From Labrys miyagiensis (GTDB lineage Bacteria > Pseudomonadota > Alphaproteobacteria > Rhizobiales > Labraceae): a stretch of DNA of 64,000 nt. Made by a program: the position numbers and the translations under genes. Location of the stretch: the NCBI RefSeq assembly GCF_030160835.1, contig NZ_BSPC01000066.1, positions 212,697-276,696 of the forward strand. The letters run 5' to 3'. Each line of letters begins with the position of its first letter. Within the stretch, counting starts at the first letter, position 1. Under the pieces are notes generated by a model that did no database searches, was not told the DNA's origin, and worked only from the letters and a program-made list of their open reading frames with translations. Positions 15,127-24,211 of this stretch are shown here, in pieces.

Positions 15127-18024
15127 ATGATCCCCATCGAAGACGAGCGCCGCGCCAAATCCCGCCTTGCCGATCTCGCCGCCCGTCTCGATGCCGCCGC
15201 CCAGCCTGCCCTCGCCAAAGCGCTGGAAGGTGAGCCCGGGCATGACGTGCTGGCCGGCATCGCCACCGGCTCGCCCTTTCTGTGGGGCCTCGGCCTCGCC
15301 GATCCCCAGCGGCTGGAGCGCATTCTCGCCGGCAAGCCCGAAGCGGTGCTGGCAGAGGCGATGGCACGTGCCGAGGCCCGGTGCCGGGAGGCCGCCGACG
15401 CGGGCGAGGTGATGCGCGCCCTGCGTCTTCTGAAGCAGGAGGCAGCGCTGCTGATCGGCATCTCCGATCTCAACTGCACCTGGCGGCTGGCCGATGTCAC
15501 CGGGGCGCTCACCCGGGTGGCCGACGAAAGCGTACGGCTTGCGCTCTGTTATCTCCTGCGCGAGGCGGCCAATACCGGCCGCTTTAATCCGCCCGTTTCA
15601 GCGCATCCGGATCGCGGCTGCGGCTTCGTGGCGCTCGCCATGGGCAAGCAGGGCGCCTTCGAGCTCAACTACTCCTCCGACATCGACCTCATCGTGCTCT
15701 ACGATCCCGACGCGGCGCCTTTGCGCGAGGGGCTGGAGCCGGCACCCTTCTTCGTGCGCCTCACGCAGGGCCTGGTGAAGCTCCTGTCCGAGCGTACGGC
15801 GGATGGCTATGTCTTCCGGGTCGACCTGCGCCTGCGTCCCGATCCCGGCGCCACCGCCGTGGCGATCTCGCTGCCGGCCGCCTATTCCTATTATGAGAGC
15901 GTGGGCCAGAACTGGGAGCGCGCCGCGATGATCAAGGCGCGCGCCTGTGCCGGCGACATCGGGCTCGGCGAGCGCTTCCTGGCCGGCCTCACGCCCTTCA
16001 TCTGGCGCCGGCATCTCGATTACGCCGCCATCGCCGATGTCCACGCCATGAAACGCCAGATCCATGCCCATAAGGGCCATGAGGTCATTGCCGTCGCCGG
16101 GCACAACCTCAAGCTCGGGCGTGGCGGCATCCGCGAGATCGAGTTCTTCGTGCAGACCCAGCAATTGATCGCCGGCGGCCGCAATGCCGATTTGCGGGGC
16201 CGCGGCACAGTGGAGATGCTGGCCGCCCTGCAGGGGGCGAACTGGATTACCGCGGAGGCGCGCGACGAACTGACCCAGGCCTATGACTTCCTGCGCGGCC
16301 TGGAACACCGCCTGCAGATGATGGCGGACGAGCAGACCCACAGCCTGCCCGAGAGCAAGACGGCGCTGAAGGAATTTGCCCGTTTCGCCGGCTATGTCGA
16401 TGTCGCCGCCCTGTCGAAGGCCCTGATCGGGCAACTCGAAACCGTGCAGCGCCACTACGCCAGGCTCTTCGAGGCCTCGGCACCGCTGGCCAGCGACATC
16501 GGCAGCCTGGTCTTCACCGGCAAGCAGGACGATCCGGAGACCCTGAACACACTGGAGCGCCTCGGCTTTGCCTCGCCCGCGCAGGTGACCGAGATGATCC
16601 GCAGCTGGCATTTCGGCCGCTATCCGGCCATGCGCTCGGCCAAGGCGCGCGAGGATCTCACCGAACTCACGCCGGCCCTGCTGCAGGCCCTGGCGCGCGA
16701 GGGTCGGCCCGACAAGGCGCTGATCGTCTTCGACGGCCTGTTGTCGCGCATGCCGTCCGGCTACCAGCTCTTCTCGATCCTGCGCAACAATACCAGGCTC
16801 CTCGACGTGATTGCGCGCATCCTCGGCGTGGCGCCTCGCCTCGCGGAGGTGCTGGTGCGCCGCCCACACGCTCTCGACGGCCTGCTCGACCATGGGGCCG
16901 AGGCTGGCCATTCCAAGGACTGGCTGCGCAAGCGCCTGGCCTCGGCTCTCGCAACCGGCGAGAATTACGAGGACAAGCTGGATCTGGCCCGCATCTTCGC
17001 CCGCGAGCGCATCTTCGTGCTCGGCGCGCGGCTGCTGTCGGGAGAGCTCGATCCGCTCGCCGCCGGGGCGCAAATCTCCAGCCTCGCGGAGGCGATCGTG
17101 CAGGATTTGCTGGCGCTCGTCTGCGCCGAGCTGAAGCAGGCGCACGGCATGCCGCCGGGCGCCTGCATCGGCATTCTCGGCATGGGCAAGCTCGGCGGGC
17201 GAGAGATGACGGCTTCATCCGACCTCGACCTCATCGTGCTCTATGACCACGATCCCGACGCCTATGAGACGGATGGACCCCGCCCGATCGCGCCCTCCGT
17301 CTGGTTCGCGCGCCTGACGCAGCGCCTCATCGCCGCGCTCTCGGCGCCTACTGCGCAGGGCACGCTGTTCTCGGTCGACATGCGCCTGCGCCCCTCCGGA
17401 CAGAAGGGCCCCGTTGCCATCCAGGTCGACGGCTTTCGCGACTACCAGCACAAGGAAGCCTGGACCTGGGAGCACATGGCGATGACGCGAGCTCGCCCGA
17501 TCGCTGGCGACGCCGCGCTCGGCGAGGTAATCAGGGGAACCATCGCCGAGATCCTGACCATCCGGCGCGATCCCGCCAAGATCCGCAAGGACGTCATCGA
17601 GATGCGCACGCTCCTCGAAAAGGAGAAGGGCGGGCGCGGGACCTGGGATCTCAAGAATACGGCGGGTGGCCTTGTCGACATCGAGTTCATCGCCCAGACC
17701 CTGCAGTTGCTGCACGCCGCCGATCATCCCCAGATGCTGGACACCAACACCGGCCGGGCGCTCGACAAGGCCCTGGAGGCGGGGGTGCTGGCGAAGACCG
17801 CGCATGTGCGGCTGTCGGAGGCTTGGCGGCTCTATACCGCACTCTCCCAGGTCATCCGCTTCTGCGTCGGCGGCAATCTCGACCCGGAAAAGACTTCCGA
17901 GGCCGGCAAGGCACTGCTCTGCCGCGTGGCCGAATGCAGCGATTTCGACGAACTGAATTCGCTGGTCGCGATCACGCAGACAAAGATCCGTGAGATCTTC
18001 CGACAAGTGATCGGCGGCAAGTGA
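15127..18024 (+). CDS. glnE: Bifunctional glutamine synthetase adenylyltransferase/deadenylase GlnE
   Basis: GlnE adenylylates and de-adenylylates glutamine synthetase under PII control, setting nitrogen assimilation. The chosen ATG at 15127 (GGGAGGCGAGG upstream) gives 965 residues, the normal size; a GTG at 15046 would add 27 residues. Two nucleotidyltransferase domains are visible: the N-terminal deadenylase with MGKQGAFELNYSSDIDLIVL and the C-terminal adenylylase with GMGKLGGREMTASSDLDLIV, each holding the metal-binding DxD pair. The regulatory helical linkers (GHNLKLGRGGIREIEFFVQT; GGLVDIEFIAQTLQL) follow each. It sits downstream of the degP/two-component block. Confidence 0.95.
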   Translation: MIPIEDERRAKSRLADLAARLDAAAQPALAKALEGEPGHDVLAGIATGSPFLWGLGLADPQRLERILAGKPEAVLAEAMARAEARCREAADAGEVMRALRLLKQEAALLIGISDLNCTWRLADVTGALTRVADESVRLALCYLLREAANTGRFNPPVSAHPDRGCGFVALAMGKQGAFELNYSSDIDLIVLYDPDAAPLREGLEPAPFFVRLTQGLVKLLSERTADGYVFRVDLRLRPDPGATAVAISLPAAYSYYESVGQNWERAAMIKARACAGDIGLGERFLAGLTPFIWRRHLDYAAIADVHAMKRQIHAHKGHEVIAVAGHNLKLGRGGIREIEFFVQTQQLIAGGRNADLRGRGTVEMLAALQGANWITAEARDELTQAYDFLRGLEHRLQMMADEQTHSLPESKTALKEFARFAGYVDVAALSKALIGQLETVQRHYARLFEASAPLASDIGSLVFTGKQDDPETLNTLERLGFASPAQVTEMIRSWHFGRYPAMRSAKAREDLTELTPALLQALAREGRPDKALIVFDGLLSRMPSGYQLFSILRNNTRLLDVIARILGVAPRLAEVLVRRPHALDGLLDHGAEAGHSKDWLRKRLASALATGENYEDKLDLARIFARERIFVLGARLLSGELDPLAAGAQISSLAEAIVQDLLALVCAELKQAHGMPPGACIGILGMGKLGGREMTASSDLDLIVLYDHDPDAYETDGPRPIAPSVWFARLTQRLIAALSAPTAQGTLFSVDMRLRPSGQKGPVAIQVDGFRDYQHKEAWTWEHMAMTRARPIAGDAALGEVIRGTIAEILTIRRDPAKIRKDVIEMRTLLEKEKGGRGTWDLKNTAGGLVDIEFIAQTLQLLHAADHPQMLDTNTGRALDKALEAGVLAKTAHVRLSEAWRLYTALSQVIRFCVGGNLDPEKTSEAGKALLCRVAECSDFDELNSLVAITQTKIREIFRQVIGGK

Positions 18025-18114
18025 TCGGCGAAAAGTAGACGCGGCCGGATAGTCGTGGGAAAATAGGGGAAACCATATTCAGGCAATGAGCCGCCATTGG
18101 GAGACCTCTTGCCA

Positions 18115-18420
18115 ATGAGTGACACCGCTCTTCGTCCTCGCGTCAAAACCCGCACCAAGACCCAGCGCCCGCGCCTTCACAAGGTGATCCTGGTGAATGA
18201 CGACTACACGCCGCGCGAATTCGTGGTGACCGTGCTGAAGGCGGAGTTCCGCATGAACGAGTCGCAGGCCTATCGCGTGATGATCACGGCGCACCAGAAG
18301 GGCGTGTGCGTGGTCGCGGTCTTCGCCAAGGATATCGCGGAGAGCAAGGCCACCCGGGCCACCGAAATGGCACGCAGCCAGGGATACCCCTTGCTGTTCA
18401 CCACGGAACCAGAAGAATGA
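18115..18420 (+). CDS. clpS: ATP-dependent Clp protease adaptor ClpS
   Basis: ClpS binds N-degron substrates and delivers them to ClpAP. The 101-residue product starts at ATG 18115 with GGGAGA upstream; a TTG at 18097 is the only longer option. The core signature HKVILVNDDYTPREFVV is complete, followed by FRMNESQAYRVMITAHQKG and CVVAVFAKDIAESKA, the surfaces that contact ClpA and the N-terminal residue. The hydrophobic-pocket residues are in place. No clpA is in the window; it is normally next to clpS in many alphaproteobacteria. Confidence 0.95.
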   Translation: MSDTALRPRVKTRTKTQRPRLHKVILVNDDYTPREFVVTVLKAEFRMNESQAYRVMITAHQKGVCVVAVFAKDIAESKATRATEMARSQGYPLLFTTEPEE

Positions 18421-18490
18421 TCGCCGGTTGTCGCAGGAGCCGGACAGGCGCTTTCGTCGAGGAGGCGTCCAGCATGACAGGAGAGTACCG

Positions 18491-18676
18491 ATGGTCGAGT
18501 CGCGCACCACGCAGTCTTATGACCGGGAAATTGCGATCATCCGCGAGAATATCCGGCAGTTGATGGAACAGGCGGCGGCATCTTCGGGGGCCGCGAACGA
18601 GGACCTGATCGCCGACCGCATCGCCGACCAGGAGGCGCGGCTGACGGTGCTGCTGAAACAGCAGGCGGCGGAGTAG
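18491..18676 (+). CDS. Small helical protein, unknown
   Basis: This 61-residue protein starts at an ATG with AGGAGA 7 bases upstream; the frame opens earlier at 18428 but without such a site. It is almost entirely helical and charged (YDREIAIIRENIRQLMEQAA; DLIADRIADQEARLTVLLK), with heptad-like spacing that suggests a coiled-coil dimer. No family function is known to me. It follows clpS on the same strand and ends before a shared hairpin. Confidence 0.6.
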   Translation: MVESRTTQSYDREIAIIRENIRQLMEQAAASSGAANEDLIADRIADQEARLTVLLKQQAAE

Positions 18677-18686
18677 CTCCGGGTGC

Positions 18687-18703
18687 ACGGGCATCTTGCC
18701 CGT
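18687..18703. terminator. Hairpin between convergent genes
   Basis: Perfect arms ACGGGCA and TGCCCGT with a 3-base loop lie between the stop of the 61-residue gene and the stop of the convergent kinase gene. It could end transcripts from both sides. Confidence 0.45.
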
Positions 18704-18711
18704 TTCACGGA

Positions 18712-21018
18712 TCAGTGCAGCACGGCCGCCCTCGCCAGGCGCTTGAGGCTCGCCTGCATCACGGCGGGAGCCGGCAGCTTGCGCGGCTCTTCCAGGCCCA
18801 GCAACCCCGGCAGCACAACCATCACCACGGTGCCGATATCGACGGCCGAGCGGATACGAATCGAGCCGCCGTGCAATTCGGCCAGGGACTTGGCGATGGA
18901 AAGGCCGAGGCCTGAACCCTTGTGAGCCTTGGTGAACTGCGTCTGTACCTGCTCGAACGGCCGTCCGAGCTTGCTGATCGCTTCCGGTGGGATGCCGATG
19001 CCACTGTCCTCGACATAGATCACGACCTTGCCATCGCGCTGGCGGATGCGCAGGCCGACCTTGCCGCCTTCCGGCGTGAACTTGATGGCGTTCGAGATGA
19101 GGTTGCGCATGATCAGCCTGAGGGCGCGGCGATCGGCATTGAGGCTGACGCCATTCTGCCAGGAGGGATGCAGGCTGAGCTTCTTGGCATCGGCCTCCGG
19201 CTTGATCGAGCGCAAGAGATCGCTCATCAGCCGATCGACGGCGAAATGCTCGCGATGGAGATCGACCTCGCCAGCCTCGATCTTCGACATTTCCAAGATG
19301 TCGTCGACGAAGTCGAGCAGATAGCGCCCGCTCTCATGGATGTCGCGGCAATAGCCGACATAGCGCGGATGGCTGAGCGCTCCGAAGGTGCCGCTTTCCA
19401 TCAGTTCCGAGAAGCCGATGATGGCGTTGAGCGGCGTGCGCAGCTCATGGCTCATATTGGCGAGGAATTCGGACTTGGCGCGATTGGCGGACTCGGCCTT
19501 GATCTTCTCGGCGGCGTATTTCTCGGCGAGCTCGGCCAGTTCCTGGGTCTGGCGCTCCAGCACCTGGCGCGAGCGCTTGAGGTCGGCGATCATGCCGATC
19601 AGGCTGCGCTCGCTGTCCATCAGCTTGGTGTGCTGGTCCTTGAGCGAGGTGATGTCGGTGCCGACGGAGACATAACCGCCATCCTTGGTGCGGCGCTCGT
19701 TGATGGTGAGCCAGCGCCCATCCTGTAATTGCGCCTCGAAGGTGCGGGCGCCGCGCTCGATCAGCGTGTTGGTGGGCATGTTGGTGCGCACCACGGGCTG
19801 GGATCCCGCTTCGACGATGGCGCTGTAATGCGTGCCGGAACGCACCAGCGCGTCGGGCAGATTATGCAGAGCCTGGAATTTCGAATTGCACATCACCAGG
19901 CGATTATTGGGATCCCATAGCACGAAGGCCTCGGAGATCGTCTCGATGGCATCGCGCAGGCGCAGATCCGCCCTCTTGGTCTGCTCGGCGAATTTGCGCT
20001 CCTCGGTCTCGTCGACCACGATGCCGATCAGGCGCTTGCCGGAGGAGCCGTCGCCCTTGGGGCCGAAGACGAGCTCGCCGCGCACCCGCACGAAGATCCA
20101 TTCGCCATTGGCGCAGCGCATGCGGAAGCGCCGGTCGATCAGCAGCGGGGGATTCTTGGAGCGAAGCTCGCTTGCGAGCGATTGCAGGCCGGTGTCCTCG
20201 GTGTGGATCAGGCGCTCGATGTCGCTGTGCACGAGAAGGTCGTCCTGCGGCTCGTAGCCGAGGAGGTGGAACATGGAGTCTGACCAGAACACCCGTCCCG
20301 CTTCGAGATCCCAGTCCCACAGTCCCGAGCGGCCGCGGCTGAGGGCCGTTTCGAGGCGCGTGCGCACGGCATTGTAAATGTCGTCGGCGCGTCGGGCCCG
20401 CGAAGCCTGCCAGTAATAGGCAAAGCCAAGGATCAGCAGCACGCCGCCTGTCGTGGTGGTGAACAGCAGCAGCAGGCCGCTCAGCATGTACCAGCGATCG
20501 AGGACATCGCTGACGGGCCGGGCGGCGATGATGCGGAAGCCCTCGCTGGTGCCGATCGAGGCCAGCATGGCGGTGCCGCCGACATCGACTGTGAGGCGGC
20601 CGGTGCCGCGGTTGCCGACCGCCTGGATCAGGCCGGCGACGTCATTGCTCTGGTTGAGCGGCTTGCCCTGCGGCGTGACGATGGCGAGTTGGACATGGTC
20701 GGGCGCCGAAATGGCGGCGCTGGCCGGCCCCTGGCCGGTTTGCGCCACGATGGCGCTGAGCTTGGCGCCGGCGGCAGAGATGATCAGGTCGAGATTGCGG
20801 CTGGCCTCGTGCAGCGTATGCTTGCGGGCATCGCGAGCCTGCAGGAAGGCGGCGAAGGCCATGGCGCCCAGGAAAGCGACGATCAGAACGGGAACCGCCT
20901 TGCGCAGGAGGGGCTCGACGCCGATCAAACGCTTGTAGGTCGGGCAGATCAGTGTCCTTGCCAGGCCCCGGATGCCCGGCACACGCAAAGACGCATGTGT
21001 CGCGTTTGCACGCGCCAT
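18712..21018 (-). CDS. PAS-domain sensor histidine kinase, PleC/DivJ-like
   Basis: This is a 768-residue membrane kinase. A first membrane helix (VPVLIVAFLGAMAFAAFLQA) and a second near residue 185 (LSGLLLLFTTTTGGVLLIL) flank a periplasmic sensor domain. Two PAS folds follow (GLWDWDLEAGRVFWSDSM; ISEAFVLWDPNNRLVMCN), then a coiled coil. The H box is FLANMSHELRTPLNAIIGFS, and the ATPase domain has NLISNAIKFTPEGG, EDSGIGIPP and GSGLGLSIAKSLAELHGG. The stretch RPFEQVQTQFTKAHKG is typical of PleC/DivJ-type kinases acting on DivK in alphaproteobacterial cell-cycle control. Assignment to PleC itself is inference. Confidence 0.82.
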   Translation of the reverse strand: MARANATHASLRVPGIRGLARTLICPTYKRLIGVEPLLRKAVPVLIVAFLGAMAFAAFLQARDARKHTLHEASRNLDLIISAAGAKLSAIVAQTGQGPASAAISAPDHVQLAIVTPQGKPLNQSNDVAGLIQAVGNRGTGRLTVDVGGTAMLASIGTSEGFRIIAARPVSDVLDRWYMLSGLLLLFTTTTGGVLLILGFAYYWQASRARRADDIYNAVRTRLETALSRGRSGLWDWDLEAGRVFWSDSMFHLLGYEPQDDLLVHSDIERLIHTEDTGLQSLASELRSKNPPLLIDRRFRMRCANGEWIFVRVRGELVFGPKGDGSSGKRLIGIVVDETEERKFAEQTKRADLRLRDAIETISEAFVLWDPNNRLVMCNSKFQALHNLPDALVRSGTHYSAIVEAGSQPVVRTNMPTNTLIERGARTFEAQLQDGRWLTINERRTKDGGYVSVGTDITSLKDQHTKLMDSERSLIGMIADLKRSRQVLERQTQELAELAEKYAAEKIKAESANRAKSEFLANMSHELRTPLNAIIGFSELMESGTFGALSHPRYVGYCRDIHESGRYLLDFVDDILEMSKIEAGEVDLHREHFAVDRLMSDLLRSIKPEADAKKLSLHPSWQNGVSLNADRRALRLIMRNLISNAIKFTPEGGKVGLRIRQRDGKVVIYVEDSGIGIPPEAISKLGRPFEQVQTQFTKAHKGSGLGLSIAKSLAELHGGSIRIRSAVDIGTVVMVVLPGLLGLEEPRKLPAPAVMQASLKRLARAAVLH

Positions 21019-21374
21019 TGCACAGCCCTTCCAGCTTTTCCTGAATTTCCGAGAGGGCAGGTGTTCAACACCGGCCCGAATCGATATTGGCTATAAGAAT
21101 CAATGTGCAGGTGATTTGTCTAGAGTCGGCATGAACTCTTTTTTAATTATTTGTGTGCGCTTACGGCCAAAAAATGGATGATTCCAGCCCGTTTTCTGGC
21201 GTAAACATGTCTGTTTCTCTACATCTATGATGTTTGCGGGTGCGCATCACAACATATAGTGTCGAGAGGCCACTAATGGCCGCTGCCACCCAAAGGTGTT
21301 TCCCTAAAGGCAGAATAACTTTCGATTGCAACAGGCCTGCTCATTATAGTGCGACCGAAGTTACCCTTCGAAAC
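21019..21374. other. Intergenic region upstream of the PAS kinase
   Basis: No gene is convincing in either strand. It must hold the promoter of the kinase gene, with an AT-rich segment at 21100-21180, and the 3' flank of pepN, with a weak CGAAG/CTTCG hairpin near 21360. Confidence 0.4.
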
Positions 21375-23996
21375 TCAGGCGAGCGATCTCTGCACGATGT
21401 CAGCAACATCGCGCGACAGGCCGGGGCGCGCCGCAATGTCGCGTAGAGTGGCAGCCGCGAGAGCCCGCCGGCCGGCCTCCAGCGACCGCCACATCTTGAA
21501 GGCGACCAGGAGGCGCGCGGCCAATTGCGGGTTCTTCGGGTCGATGCTGAGGATGATATCGGCGATGAAGCTGTAGCCCTCGCCATTGGGACGGTTGAAC
21601 TGCGTCTGGTTGTTGGCGGAGAAGGCGCCGATCAGGGCGCGGACGCGGTTGGGATTGTGCAGGGAGAAGGCGGAGTCCCGCATCAGGTCCTTCACGCGAG
21701 CCAGGGTGGTTTCGTGCGGCAGCATGGCCTGCACGCTCATCCATTTGTCGACCACCAGAGGATCGCTGCCATAGCGCTCGCGGAAGCCCTGCAGCGCCTG
21801 TTCGCCCGCAGCCGTGCCCGAGAGCGCCAGCGTATTGAGCGCCGCCATTTCGTCGGTCATGTTGTTGGCGTTATCGAATTGTGCCTGGGCCACGGCAAGG
21901 GCCGCCTTGCTGCCATTGGCGCAGGCGAGTTCGAGCGCGACATTGCGCAGCGAGCGCCGGCCCGCATCCCGCGCCTGCGGCGAATAGGGGCCATCGATGC
22001 TCATCATCTCGATGGTGCGCAGCAACTCCGCTCCCAGATGGCTGCCGAGCGTGGACCGCAGCTTCGTGCGTGCGCCATATATCGCCTGCGGGTCGACGTC
22101 GCTGCCGATCTCGCGGGCGATGTCGGCCTCGCTCGGCAAGGCCAGCGACAGGGCTGCGAAGGCAGGGTCGTCGCCGCCCCGGGCGAGGATGCCGCTGATC
22201 GCCTCGACGAAACGCGGGTCGATCGGCGTCGCAGAGTCTTTCACGAGGCGCAGCAACAGCTTGAGCGCGTAGCTTTGCGCGGCCTGCCAGCGGTTGAAGG
22301 GGTCGCTGTCGGCACGCAGCAAAGTGAGGAGGGCCTCCTCGTCGAGATCGACGGCAAGCTTCACCGGTGCGGAAAAGCCGCGCAGCAGGGACGGCACGGG
22401 CTTCTCGCCGACGTCGCTGAAGAGGAAGCTCTGCTGGGGCTCGGTCAGCGCCACCAAGCCGTCGAAGTGCTCGCCGTCCAGCCTGATCGGCAGGTCCCCC
22501 TTGACGCCGACGAGGCCGAGGCGGATGGGAAAGAGCATCGGCTGCTTTTGAGGCTGGCCCGGCGTCGCCGGCAGGATCTGGCTGAGGGTAAGCGCATAAG
22601 TCCCGCCGGACTCGTCCCACACGCCCTCGGCCCTGATCTCCGGGGTGCCGGACTGGCGGTACCAGAGCATGAACTGGGAAAGGTCCCGTCCGCTGGCATC
22701 GGCGAAGCAGGCGATGAAATCTTCGATGGTAACGGCTTCGCCGTCATGGCGCTCGAAATAGAGGTCCATGCCCTTGCCGAAGGCCTCGTCGCCGATCAGC
22801 GTCTTCAGCATGCGCACGACCTCGGCGCCCTTCTCATAGACCGTGGCCGTGTAGAAATTGTTGATCTCGTTGTAGATTTCCGGCCGCACGGGATGGGCGA
22901 GCGGGCCGCCATCCTCGGAGAATTGCTGGCTGCGCAGTGTTTTCACATCGTTGATGCGCTTCACCGGGCGCGAACGCTGGTCGGAGGAGAATTCCTGGTC
23001 TCTGAAGACGGTGAGGCCCTCCTTCAGGCAGAGCTGGAACCAGTCGCGGCAGGTGATGCGGTTGCCCGTCCAGTTGTGGAAATATTCATGGGCGATGATC
23101 GCCTCGATATTGGCATAGTCCAGGTCGGTGGCTGTTTCAGGCAGGGCGAGCACATATTTGTCGTTGAAGACGTTCAGGCCCTTGTTCTCCATGGCGCCCA
23201 TGTTGAAGTCGGACACCGCCACGATCATGAAGATGTCGAGATCATATTCGCGGCCAAAGACTTGCTCGTCCCAGCGCATGGAACGCTTGAGCGCGTCCAT
23301 GGCATAGGTGCAGCGGCTCTCCTTGCCATGCTCGACATAGATTTCGAGCCTGACATGCCGGCCCGAGGCCGTGACGAAACTGTCGCGCACGACGGCAAGA
23401 TCGCCCGCCACCATGGCGAAGAGATAGGAGGGTTTCGGGAAGGGATCGTGCCAAACGGCAAAATGCCGGCCGTGGTTGAGCACGCCGTCCTCGATCTTGT
23501 TGCCGTTGGCAAGCAGCGCCGGCGCCTCCTGGAAAGAGGCCTCGATGCGCGTGGTGTAGACCGACAGCACATCCGGCCGGTCGAGAAAATAGGTGATGCG
23601 GCGAAAGCCCTCGGCCTCGCATTGCGTGCAATAGGCCGAGTTGGAGCGGTAGAGCCCCATCAGCTGCGTGTTGGCGGATGGGTCGAGCCGGGTCTCGATC
23701 GTCAGCGTGAAGCTGCCTTCCGGGACGTGATGGAGCGTAAAGGACTGGGGCAGGGCGATGCAATCCCTCGTCTGTAGCGGCACGCCGTCGAGCCAGGCTT
23801 CCACGAAGAGGAGACTGTCGCCATCGAGCTTCAGCGGGCCGCGCTCCTCGCTCGCCGGATTGCGTCGGATCGCGAGCGTCGCCACGATACGCGTCTGCGT
23901 CCGGTCGAGGCCGATGTCGAGATGCACGGTATCGATGAGAAAGGCGGGAACGCGGTAGTCGACGAGGCGAACGGGTTCCAGCGCAGTATCCGACAT
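21375..23996 (-). CDS. pepN: Aminopeptidase N (PepN)
   Basis: This is an M1-family zinc aminopeptidase of the cytoplasm that removes N-terminal residues in peptide turnover. The 873-residue length fits bacterial PepN. The substrate-anchoring GAMEN motif is present (GAMENKGLNVFNDKYVLA), followed by the zinc motif HEYFHNWTGNRITCRDW and the third ligand Glu in LKEGLTVFRDQEFSSD. The N-terminal beta domain and C-terminal helical ARM-like domain (RSLRNVALELACANG; NNQTQFNRPNGEGY) are complete. The next gene upstream is divergent. Confidence 0.95.
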   Translation of the reverse strand: MSDTALEPVRLVDYRVPAFLIDTVHLDIGLDRTQTRIVATLAIRRNPASEERGPLKLDGDSLLFVEAWLDGVPLQTRDCIALPQSFTLHHVPEGSFTLTIETRLDPSANTQLMGLYRSNSAYCTQCEAEGFRRITYFLDRPDVLSVYTTRIEASFQEAPALLANGNKIEDGVLNHGRHFAVWHDPFPKPSYLFAMVAGDLAVVRDSFVTASGRHVRLEIYVEHGKESRCTYAMDALKRSMRWDEQVFGREYDLDIFMIVAVSDFNMGAMENKGLNVFNDKYVLALPETATDLDYANIEAIIAHEYFHNWTGNRITCRDWFQLCLKEGLTVFRDQEFSSDQRSRPVKRINDVKTLRSQQFSEDGGPLAHPVRPEIYNEINNFYTATVYEKGAEVVRMLKTLIGDEAFGKGMDLYFERHDGEAVTIEDFIACFADASGRDLSQFMLWYRQSGTPEIRAEGVWDESGGTYALTLSQILPATPGQPQKQPMLFPIRLGLVGVKGDLPIRLDGEHFDGLVALTEPQQSFLFSDVGEKPVPSLLRGFSAPVKLAVDLDEEALLTLLRADSDPFNRWQAAQSYALKLLLRLVKDSATPIDPRFVEAISGILARGGDDPAFAALSLALPSEADIAREIGSDVDPQAIYGARTKLRSTLGSHLGAELLRTIEMMSIDGPYSPQARDAGRRSLRNVALELACANGSKAALAVAQAQFDNANNMTDEMAALNTLALSGTAAGEQALQGFRERYGSDPLVVDKWMSVQAMLPHETTLARVKDLMRDSAFSLHNPNRVRALIGAFSANNQTQFNRPNGEGYSFIADIILSIDPKNPQLAARLLVAFKMWRSLEAGRRALAAATLRDIAARPGLSRDVADIVQRSLA

Positions 23997-24211
23997 AGGG
24001 GTGTCATTCCGGTGGAGCCGGCGCGGATTCGCACCTAGCGAGGTGCTTCATCATGCCGGAGGGAAGGCGGAACCCGCAACCCTCTCGGGCACAGGCCGTC
24101 ATCCATACGTCAAAGATCCGCCATCCCATCGTTAGAGAGCGGCGTCATGAAGGCAGTACGGGCTTTGGGGGCTTCGTGGAACGGTCTGGCTTCAGACGGT
24201 GGAGACACAGG

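Noticed and set aside
15598-17145. 515-codon open frame on the minus strand inside glnE
   Set aside because: Antisense to a complete, well-conserved GlnE. Long antisense frames are expected in high-GC DNA, and its product has no motif.
21525-23777. 750-codon plus-strand frame opposite pepN
   Set aside because: The pepN frame carries GAMEN and HEXXH motifs; the antisense product is His/Gly/Ala-rich without a domain.
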